Source: Candidatus Elarobacter sp. (GTDB taxonomy: Bacteria; Vulcanimicrobiota; Vulcanimicrobiia; Vulcanimicrobiales; Vulcanimicrobiaceae). Taken from it: DNA of 5,593 nt. Within the stretch, counting starts at the first letter, position 1; every line of letters starts with the position of its first letter. The notes beneath the pieces are model-generated. The model saw only the letters and a program-made list of their open reading frames with translations, was not told the origin of the DNA and made no database searches. Made by a program: the position numbers and the translations under genes. Of the stretch, positions 1-5,518 are shown piece by piece. The stretch is taken from contig JASLGJ010000046.1 of NCBI GenBank assembly GCA_030150085.1, positions 1 through 5,593 on the forward strand. The letters run 5' to 3'.

Positions 1-359
1 TGTCGCTCACCGTCGCGGCGCGGGTGGTGGAGCGCGCGCGGGTGCTGGCGGACGACTTCGGCGGCACGGCCTGCGCGTTCGACGAGGTGCCGGAAGCCGA
101 CATCTACGTCAACGCCACCCCGCTGGGCATGGTCGGCCAGCCGCAAGAGTCGCCGCTGCCGCCCGGCGCGCCGCGCGGCGCGGCCGCGTTCGACCTGGTC
201 TACACTCCGCCCGTGACGCCGTTCCTGATCGACGCGGGCGCGCGCGGCCTGCGCATGGTGCCGGGTACGGCGATGTTCTTCGCCCAGGCCGCGGCGACGT
301 TCGAGCGCTGGTTCGGCGTCGTGCCCGACGAGCGCGCGAGCGCGGAGGCGAGCGCGTGA
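1..359 (+). CDS. aroE: Shikimate dehydrogenase, C-terminal part (5' truncated by window edge)
   Basis: C-terminal 118 residues of an NADPH-dependent shikimate dehydrogenase, which reduces 3-dehydroshikimate to shikimate in the cytoplasm. The frame is open from base 3 to the TGA at 357-359, so the gene starts upstream; the GTG at 24 is internal. The fragment opens in the Rossmann cofactor domain (SLTVAARVVERA, where the family usually has an NRT/NRS motif). It continues with DIYVNATPLGM, the family's D-x-x-x-N-A-T-P-x-G-M signature, then FDLVYTPPVTPFL (usual YDLVYNPxxTPLL). It ends with a Gln-containing helix, MFFAQAAATFERWFG, that packs near the shikimate site. The catalytic Lys/Asp pair belongs to the missing N-terminal domain. 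The stop overlaps the aroC start as GTGA, indicating translational coupling. The usual cofactor-site Asn and Thr appear as Ala and Val. Identification is firm by motif and operon context; the paralogues YdiB and quinate dehydrogenase are less likely. Confidence 0.9.
   Translation, partial: SLTVAARVVERARVLADDFGGTACAFDEVPEADIYVNATPLGMVGQPQESPLPPGAPRGAAAFDLVYTPPVTPFLIDAGARGLRMVPGTAMFFAQAAATFERWFGVVPDERASAEASA
344..348 (+). promoter_or_regulatory. Ribosome binding site for aroC (GGAGG)
   Basis: A perfect GGAGG core inside the last codons of aroE, seven bases before the GTG at 356. It supports that GTG as the aroC start and shows that aroC can recruit ribosomes itself besides being coupled to aroE. 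It is the only strong Shine-Dalgarno sequence I see among the gene junctions in this window. Confidence 0.75.
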
Positions 360-1522
360 GCGCGCTGCGCTTCCTGACCGCGGGCGAGTCGCACGGCCCG
401 GCCCTGGTCGGCATCATCGAAGGCATCCCGGCCGGCTTGCCGCTCGACGCGCGGACGCTGCTCGCGCAAGCGCGGCGGCGCAAGCTCGGCTTCGGGCGCG
501 GCAACCGGCAGAACATCGAGACCGACGAGATCCGCATCGTGGCCGGGGTGCGGCGCGGCGAGACGATCGGCGCCCCGGTCGCGCTCTACCTGGAGAACCG
601 CGACCACGCCAAGTGGCTGGACATCATGCGCGTCGACGCACCGCCCGACGGGGCGCCCGCGGCGCGCCAGATTCACGTTCCGCGCCCCGGCCACGCCGAC
701 CGCGTGGGCGGGCTCAAGTACGGCCGGGACGACCTGCGCGACATCCTCGAACGGGCGAGCGCGCGCGAGACCGCGATGCGGGTCGCGCTCGGCACCGTCG
801 CCCGCGCGCTGCTCGCGCAGCTCGGCGTGACGCTGAGCAGCCGGGTGGTGCGGATCGGGCGCGCGGTCGACGAGTCGCCCTGGCGCGACCTGCCCGCGGA
901 CGAGATCGACGCCTCGCCGGTGCGCGCGCTCGACCCCGCCGCGGCGGCCGCGATGGTGCGCGAGATCGAGACCGCCAAGGCCGCGGGCGACTCGCTGGGC
1001 GGCGTGTTCGAGGTCGTCGCGCAGGGCGTACCGCTCGGGCTGGGCTCGTACGCGCAGTGGGACCGCCGGCTCGAGGCCGAGGTCGGGCGCGCGTTCCTGG
1101 CCCTCAACGCGATCAAGGGCGTGGAGCTGGGGCTGGGCTTCGGCGCGGCGGCCCGGCGCGGCTCGGAAGCGCACGACGCCTACGAGCCCGGGGACGGCGT
1201 GCGCACGCGCTACCGCAGCAACCGCGCGGGCGGGATCGAGGGCGGCATGTCGACCGGGCAGCCAATCGTCGTGCGGGCGGCGATGAAGCCGATCGCGACG
1301 CTGATGAAGCCGCTCGACTCGGTCGACCTGCGCAGCGGCGAGGCGGCGCTGGCGCACGTCGAGCGGGCCGACACCTGCGCCGTGCCGGCCGCGGCTGTGA
1401 TCGGCGAGTCGCTGCTGGCCCTGGTGCTGGCCGAGGCGGTGCTCGCGAAGTTCGGCGGCGACTCGCTCGCCGAGCTGCGCGAGCGCGTGCGGGCCTGGGA
1501 CGAGCGGGTGCGTGCGCGCTAA
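356..1522 (+). CDS. aroC: Chorismate synthase (long type, 388 aa)
   Basis: Converts 5-enolpyruvylshikimate 3-phosphate to chorismate by anti-1,4 elimination of phosphate, using reduced FMN; last step of the shared aromatic pathway. Visible family signatures: TAGESHGPALVGIIEGIPAG (residues 8-27, His13), FGRGNRQNIETDEI (46-59), the PGHAD motif with His113, the second signature RASARETAMRVALG (133-146), SNRAGGIEGGMSTGQP (288-303), and the third, ERADTCAVPAAAV (336-348, Arg337 and Asp339), followed by KFGGD. These cover the FMN and substrate-binding His, Arg and Asp residues of the family. The 388-aa length and the ERADTCAVPAA motif match the long class rather than the shorter E. coli-type enzyme. 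The GTG start overlaps the aroE stop (GTGA) behind a good GGAGG; the TAA stop lies 11 bases inside the next gene. Nothing essential looks missing. Whether it reduces its own flavin (bifunctional) or needs a separate reductase cannot be told from sequence. Confidence 0.97.
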   Translation: MSALRFLTAGESHGPALVGIIEGIPAGLPLDARTLLAQARRRKLGFGRGNRQNIETDEIRIVAGVRRGETIGAPVALYLENRDHAKWLDIMRVDAPPDGAPAARQIHVPRPGHADRVGGLKYGRDDLRDILERASARETAMRVALGTVARALLAQLGVTLSSRVVRIGRAVDESPWRDLPADEIDASPVRALDPAAAAAMVREIETAKAAGDSLGGVFEVVAQGVPLGLGSYAQWDRRLEAEVGRAFLALNAIKGVELGLGFGAAARRGSEAHDAYEPGDGVRTRYRSNRAGGIEGGMSTGQPIVVRAAMKPIATLMKPLDSVDLRSGEAALAHVERADTCAVPAAAVIGESLLALVLAEAVLAKFGGDSLAELRERVRAWDERVRAR

Positions 1523-3158
1523 CGTCTGGCTGTGCGGCCCGCCGGGGGCGGGCAAATCCAGCATCGCCCCGCGCTTGGCGGAGCTGCGCGGCAGCACCGT
1601 GCTCGACGTCGACGCGCTGGTCGAGCGCGAGGTCGGGCTGACCGTCGCGGCGCTGGTCGAGCGCGACGGCATGGCCGCGTTCCGGGCGCGCGAGCGGGCC
1701 ACGATCGCGCGCCTGGCGGAGCTGCACGACACCGTGATCGCGCTCGGCGCGGGCGCGCTGGAGGACGAGGCCAACCGGCGCGCGGTCGCGCTGAGCGGCA
1801 CGCTGGTGTTCCTGGACGCCTCGCTGCGGACGTGCGCGGTCCACACCGCGTACGCCGCCGGCACGCGCCCGCTGCTGCGCGAGCCGGGCGCGCTGGAGCG
1901 CCTGCACGCCGCGCGCCGCCCGTCCTATCTCGCCGCGCCGGTGCGGGTCGCGGTCGACGGCCTGAGCCCGAGCGCCGCCGCGCAGGCGGTCGATGCCGCG
2001 CTGCGCGAGGAACGCGTCGTCCGCGTCGCGACCGCGCGGCCGTACGAGATCGCGCTCGGCCCGGCGGTGGTGGACGCGCTGCCCGAGCGGGCCGCGCCGC
2101 TGCCCGGCGGGCGGGTGGTGGTGGTCGCCGACGAGCGGGTCGAGGAGCTGGCCCTGCGCGCCGCGCGCGCCTACGACGACGCGGGCTGCGCGACGACCGT
2201 GCTGCGCGTGCGCGCCGACGAGGAGCTCAAGTCGCTCGAGTCGCTCGCCGCGCTGTACGAGTTCTTCGTCGCCGCGCAGCTCGACCGGCGCGGGATCGTG
2301 GTCGGGGTGGGCGGCGGAACGATCGGCGACGCGGTCGGCTTCGCCGCCGCGACCTTCCAGCGCGGGGTGCCCTACGTCGCGCTGCCGACCACCCTGCTGG
2401 CCGCGGTCGACGCGGCGATCGGCGGCAAGACCGGCATCAACCTGAGCGCGGGCAAGAACCTGGTCGGCACCGTGACCCAGCCCGCGCACGTCGCGATCGC
2501 GCCCCACGTCCTGCGCTCGCTCGACCCGCGCGACGTCGTGTCGGGCTACGGCGAGATGCTCAAGTACGGCCTGGCGCTGGATGCCGACCTGTACCGCGCG
2601 CTGCGCGCCGGCGAGGCCGCGCTGCTGGCCGACCCCGCGACCGCGCTGGACGCCATCGCGCGCTGCGCGCAGCTCAAGGCCGAGATCGTCGCCCGCGACG
2701 AGCAGGACCTGAGCGGCGTGCGCGCGGTGCTCAACTTCGGCCACACCGTCGGCCACGCGCTCGAGAAGGTCGCCGGTTACGGCGCGCTGCGCCACGGCGA
2801 AGCGGTGATCGTCGGCATGCGCGCCGCGCTCGCGCTCTCCGTCGCGCGCGGCCTGCTGGCCGAGGCGGTGCGAGCCGAGGCCGACGCCCACCTCGCCGGG
2901 CTGCCCGTCCCGCCGCTCTGGCGCGAGCTCGACGCGAGCGCGGTCGCGGCCGCGACCCAGGGCGACAAGAAGCGCCACGCCGGCGGGACGCGCTTCGTGC
3001 TGCTCGACGCGCTGGGCAGCGCGCGCCTGGACGACGAGGTGCGCGAAGCCGACCTGCGCGCCGCGCTCGCCGAGCTCGGCCTGGTGGATTCGCGTTCCGC
3101 GCATCCGTCGCGTTCGGGCTCCGGCCGATCCGCCGGTCGCCCTGCGGGCTCCCCATGA
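1512..3158 (+). CDS. aroKB: Bifunctional shikimate kinase / 3-dehydroquinate synthase (AroK-AroB fusion)
   Basis: One 548-aa protein with two enzymes. Residues 1-165 are shikimate kinase (shikimate + ATP to shikimate 3-phosphate): Walker [10 protein letters not shown] (9-17), LDVD with Asp32/Asp34, FRARE with Arg58, LGAGAL (78-83) where the family has LGGGAV, the lid Arg119 in TRPLL, and Arg135 in ARRPSY. Residues about 170-525 are 3-dehydroquinate synthase, an NAD+ and zinc enzyme making 3-dehydroquinate from DAHP. They show [13 protein letters not shown] (265-277), [24 protein letters not shown] and AGKNLVG (304-318), [10 protein letters not shown] with zinc ligand Glu348 and Lys351, [12 protein letters not shown] with His411/His415, HGEAV with His428, and GDKK (484-487). 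No stop or frameshift separates the domains. The GTG start is 11 bp inside aroC with no strong Shine-Dalgarno, so coupling is likely. The last 23 residues are a Ser/Gly/Arg/Pro tail outside the DHQS fold. The fusion is unusual but known, for example in Thermotoga. Confidence 0.95.
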   Translation: MRANVWLCGPPGAGKSSIAPRLAELRGSTVLDVDALVEREVGLTVAALVERDGMAAFRARERATIARLAELHDTVIALGAGALEDEANRRAVALSGTLVFLDASLRTCAVHTAYAAGTRPLLREPGALERLHAARRPSYLAAPVRVAVDGLSPSAAAQAVDAALREERVVRVATARPYEIALGPAVVDALPERAAPLPGGRVVVVADERVEELALRAARAYDDAGCATTVLRVRADEELKSLESLAALYEFFVAAQLDRRGIVVGVGGGTIGDAVGFAAATFQRGVPYVALPTTLLAAVDAAIGGKTGINLSAGKNLVGTVTQPAHVAIAPHVLRSLDPRDVVSGYGEMLKYGLALDADLYRALRAGEAALLADPATALDAIARCAQLKAEIVARDEQDLSGVRAVLNFGHTVGHALEKVAGYGALRHGEAVIVGMRAALALSVARGLLAEAVRAEADAHLAGLPVPPLWRELDASAVAAATQGDKKRHAGGTRFVLLDALGSARLDDEVREADLRAALAELGLVDSRSAHPSRSGSGRSAGRPAGSP

Positions 3159-3652
3159 ACGTCCTGGTGGTCAACGGGCCGAACCTGAACCTGCTGGGCG
3201 AGCGCGAGCCGGCGATCTACGGCCGCACCACCCTGCGCGAGCTGGAGCGGCGGGTCGCCGCGCACGCCCGCAAGCGCCGCCAGCGGGTGCGCTTCTTCCA
3301 GTCCAACCACGAGGGCGCGCTGGTCGACGAGCTGCACCGCCGGCGGCGCTGGGCCGACGCGATCGTGATCAACCCGGCTGCCTTCACCCACTACTCCTAC
3401 GCCCTGCGCGACGCGCTCGCCGCGGTCGCGCTGCCCGCGGTCGAGGTCCACCTCTCCGACGTCGACGCGCGAGAGGAGTTCCGCCGGATCTCGGTCGTGC
3501 GCGACGTCTGCGTGGCGGTCCGCGCCGGCCGCGGCGTGGACTCCTACCTCGATGCGCTCGACCTGCTGGCGGAACGCGCCAAGAGCGAGAGCGAGCGGGC
3601 GCGCAGCGAGAGAAAGCAGGCGAAGCTCGCACGCAAGAACGGTGCGCCGTGA
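3155..3652 (+). CDS. aroQ: 3-dehydroquinate dehydratase, type II
   Basis: Dehydrates 3-dehydroquinate to 3-dehydroshikimate by the type II trans-elimination mechanism; the family forms dodecamers. All hallmarks are present in 165 aa: NGPNLNLLG (7-15), the mobile loop Arg17 and catalytic Tyr22 in [20 protein letters not shown] (49-61, Glu53), [17 protein letters not shown] (72-88; Asn73, His79), EVHLSDV (97-103; His99, Ser101) and AREEFR (105-110; Arg106, Arg110). The common HLSN is HLSD here. Residues after about 140 form a Lys/Arg/Glu/Ser-rich tail making it some 15-20 residues longer than usual. The start is the ATG overlapping the upstream stop as ATGA; the preceding sequence is C-rich without a Shine-Dalgarno, so initiation probably depends on coupling. 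The same frame stays open far upstream, antisense to nothing and inside aroKB, but similarity begins only at this ATG. It catalyses the step directly after AroB and before AroE. Confidence 0.96.
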   Translation: MNVLVVNGPNLNLLGEREPAIYGRTTLRELERRVAAHARKRRQRVRFFQSNHEGALVDELHRRRRWADAIVINPAAFTHYSYALRDALAAVALPAVEVHLSDVDAREEFRRISVVRDVCVAVRAGRGVDSYLDALDLLAERAKSESERARSERKQAKLARKNGAP

Positions 3653-4662
3653 GCGAACCGCAGCAGCCGAAGGTGCCGCAGCAGCGCCGCATCGCCCGCA
3701 CGGGAGCGCAGGTCGGCCCGATCGCGCTGGGCTGCATGGGGCTGTCGGAGTTCTATGCGCCGGTCGACGAGGCGGACGCGATCCGCACCATCCAGCGCGC
3801 GCTCGACCTCGGGCTGACGCTGCTCGACACCTCCGACATGTACGGGCGCGGGGCCAACGAGCGGCTGGTGGGGCGCGCGCTGCGCGGGCGGCGCGAGCGC
3901 GCGGTGGTCGCGACCAAGACCGGCATCGTGCGGCGCGCGGACGACCCGGCGTTCCGCGCGGTCGACGGGCGGCCGGAGTACGTGCGCGCGGCCTGCGACG
4001 CCTCGCTGCAGCGGCTCGGCCTCGACGTCATCGACCTCTACTACCTGCACCGGGTCGACCCGAACGTGCCGATCGAGGAGACCGCGGGCGCGCTGGCCGA
4101 GCTGGTGACGGCCGGCAAGGTGCGCGCCGTCGGGCTCTCGGAAGCCGCGCCCGCCACGCTGCGCCGCGCCACCGCGGTCGCGCCGCTGGCCGCGCTGCAG
4201 AGCGAGCTCTCCCTCTTCACCCGCGACGTCGAGCGCAACGGCGTGCTCGCCACCGCGCGCGAGCTGGGGCTGACCTTCGTCGCCTACTCCCCGCTCGGGC
4301 GCGGCTTGCTCACCGGCGCGGTGCGCTCGCCCGCCGCGCTGGCCCCCGGCGACCTGCGCCGCGGCGTCCCTCGCTTCGACGCCGAGAACCTGGCCCGCAA
4401 CCTCGCGCTGGTCGACGCGCTGGCCGCGCTCGCGCGCGAGCTGGGCTGCACGGTCGCGCAGCTCGCGCTGGCCTGGGTGCTGGCGCAGGGCGACGACGTG
4501 ATCGCCCTGCCGGGCTGCCAGACCATCGCGCAGGCGGAAGAGAACGCCGCCGCCGCGCACGTCGCGCTCGACGCGGCCGTGCTGGCCCGGATCGACGCGC
4601 TCGTCCCGCCCGGCGCCGCCGCCGGCGCGCGGCTGCGGGACCTGCGCTTCGTGAACCGCTAG
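3649..4662 (+). CDS. Aldo/keto reductase, AKR13/YakC-like
   Basis: A 337-aa cytosolic (alpha/beta)8-barrel oxidoreductase reducing aldehydes or ketones with a nicotinamide cofactor; the substrate cannot be told from sequence. The catalytic tetrad is complete: Asp60 and Tyr65 in LDTSDMYG, Lys90 in VATKTG, His134 in LYYLHRVDP. Other family landmarks are [14 protein letters not shown] (23-36), [14 protein letters not shown] (111-124), [10 protein letters not shown] (156-165), [12 protein letters not shown] (184-195), [14 protein letters not shown] (210-223) and the late EEN (297-299). The usual GT[K/R]R-type cofactor loop before EEN reads GCQTIAQA (289-296), lacking basic residues. The first 12 residues are a Gln/Pro-rich leader. 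GTG is chosen as start because it overlaps the aroQ stop as GTGA and the barrel begins soon after; no good Shine-Dalgarno is visible. It looks like the last gene of the aro operon, but no AKR step is established in the shikimate pathway, so its role there is unknown. Confidence 0.92.
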   Translation: MSEPQQPKVPQQRRIARTGAQVGPIALGCMGLSEFYAPVDEADAIRTIQRALDLGLTLLDTSDMYGRGANERLVGRALRGRRERAVVATKTGIVRRADDPAFRAVDGRPEYVRAACDASLQRLGLDVIDLYYLHRVDPNVPIEETAGALAELVTAGKVRAVGLSEAAPATLRRATAVAPLAALQSELSLFTRDVERNGVLATARELGLTFVAYSPLGRGLLTGAVRSPAALAPGDLRRGVPRFDAENLARNLALVDALAALARELGCTVAQLALAWVLAQGDDVIALPGCQTIAQAEENAAAAHVALDAAVLARIDALVPPGAAAGARLRDLRFVNR

Positions 4663-4666
4663 ACCG

Positions 4667-5518
4667 CTAAGCGGGCGCGTCGGGCGCCGAGGCCGGCGCG
4701 TCCTTTGCCGCGAGCGATGCGTCCTTCGCGAGCGGCACATCCCGCGGAGCTTGCGCGTCGAGGTCGAGCAGCTTCCACGAGTCCGCCTCGAAGCGCCAGC
4801 TCGGAATCGGCGGCTGCTCCAAGCCGCGCGCCAGGTTGCGCTCGTAGTCCGCGCGCGGGACGAGGCGGCCGCCCAGCGAGGCGAGGTGCGGCGAGTAGAG
4901 CTGGCAGTCGAGCGTGGCGATGCCGTGCGCGCGGCCGAAGGCGACCAGCGCGGCGAACGCGATCTTCGAGGCGTCGCTGCGGCGCGAGAACATCGACTCG
5001 ATCGAGAACGTGCGGCCCAGGTCGAGCCCGAACAGGCCGCCGACCAGCTCGCCGCCGATCCAGGTCTCGAAGCTGTGCGCGCGGCCCGCCCGCCACAGGT
5101 CGAGGTAGGCCCGTTCCAGCTCGGGCAGGATCCAGGTCGGGCCGTCCTGGCCCTTGCGCGCGGTCGTCGCGCAGCCTTCGAGCACGCGCTCGAACGCGCC
5201 GTCGACCCGCACCTCGCACTCCGGCTTGCGGATGAAGCGGCGCAGCGTCGGGCGCATGGTGTGCGAGAGGCGGGCCTCCGCCACCGGGATCACCATGCGC
5301 TGGGCGGGCGCCCACCACATGACCAGCGTGCCGGGCTCGTAGAGCGGGAAGATGCCCTGCCGTGCGGCCTCCTCCAGCCGCGCGCCGCTGAGCGGGCCGC
5401 CCACCGCGAGCAGCCCGGCCACGCTTTCCGGCTCGCCGAGGGCGCGCGCGGTCGGCGGTAACGGCTCGCCGCCGTCGACCCGCGCGACCTTCTCCAGCAG
5501 GCTCACGAGCAGGCTCAC
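4667..5518 (-). CDS. aat: Leucyl/phenylalanyl-tRNA--protein transferase
   Basis: Transfers Leu or Phe from aminoacyl-tRNA to proteins with N-terminal Lys or Arg, creating primary destabilising residues for the ClpS/ClpAP N-degron pathway. Family motifs: GLLAVGGPLSGARL (35-48), QGIFPLYEPG (54-63), MWWAPAQRMVI (67-77), GCATTARKG (115-123), GPTWI (126-130), AYLDLWRAGRAHSFETW (137-153), ELVGGLFGLDLG (157-168), ESMFS with Glu174 (174-178), DASK (182-185), DCQLYSPHLASLGG (204-217, Asp204 and Gln206) and the final Arg-x-x-Tyr/Phe helix (222-231). At 283 aa it exceeds E. coli Aat (234 aa) through about 15-18 extra N-terminal residues and a tail after about 235 ending in Ala/Pro/Asp-rich near-repeats. 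The family ESMF is usually preceded by Gly; here it is Ile173. The GTG at 5518 overlaps the preceding gene's stop (GTGA). A second in-frame GTG at 5506 lies in a tandem duplication and is an alternative start; neither has a clear Shine-Dalgarno. Confidence 0.94.
   Translation of the reverse strand: MSLLVSLLEKVARVDGGEPLPPTARALGEPESVAGLLAVGGPLSGARLEEAARQGIFPLYEPGTLVMWWAPAQRMVIPVAEARLSHTMRPTLRRFIRKPECEVRVDGAFERVLEGCATTARKGQDGPTWILPELERAYLDLWRAGRAHSFETWIGGELVGGLFGLDLGRTFSIESMFSRRSDASKIAFAALVAFGRAHGIATLDCQLYSPHLASLGGRLVPRADYERNLARGLEQPPIPSWRFEADSWKLLDLDAQAPRDVPLAKDASLAAKDAPASAPDAPA
5496..5518 (-). repeat. 11-bp direct tandem repeat at the aat start
   Basis: On the + strand AGCAGGCTCAC occurs at 5496-5506 and again at 5508-5518, one base apart (period 12). 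Read on the - strand it encodes the first eight residues of Aat, MSLL then VSLL, and each copy begins with GTGAGCCTGCT, so each carries a potential GTG start in the same frame. Because the period is a multiple of three the duplication keeps the frame. Confidence 0.85.

Noticed and set aside
200..1864. Long open frame on the - strand opposite aroE, aroC and the start of aroKB
   Set aside because: It is rich in Arg, Ala, His and Pro with no recognisable motifs, and crosses three well-identified genes. Such antisense openness is expected at this GC content.
1113..3104. 663-codon open frame on the - strand opposite aroC and aroKB
   Set aside because: Low-complexity Arg/Ala/Gln/Val translation with no domain pattern; a mirror of the codon bias of aroKB.
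3116..3142. Hairpin candidate before aroQ: CCGGC (3121-3125) with GCCGG (3132-3136), plus GGG/CCC flanks
   Set aside because: A 5-bp stem with a 6-base loop and an imperfect outer stem is common by chance in DNA this GC-rich, and it has no T-tract. It lies in the odd aroKB tail, but I cannot support a regulatory role.
1532..3154. Upstream continuation of the aroQ frame inside aroKB, which would give a 706-aa protein
   Set aside because: The translation before 3155 is Arg/Ala/Gly low complexity, while dehydroquinase similarity starts exactly at the ATG at 3155; aroKB occupies the same DNA with full motif support.
3544..4740. 398-codon open frame on the - strand opposite the reductase gene
   Set aside because: No motifs, biased composition, and it runs over the convergent junction into aat; the + strand reductase explains the region.
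4751..5461. 236-codon open frame on the + strand opposite aat
   Set aside because: The - strand frame carries every Aat signature; the + strand translation is Arg/Ala/Glu-rich without a family pattern.
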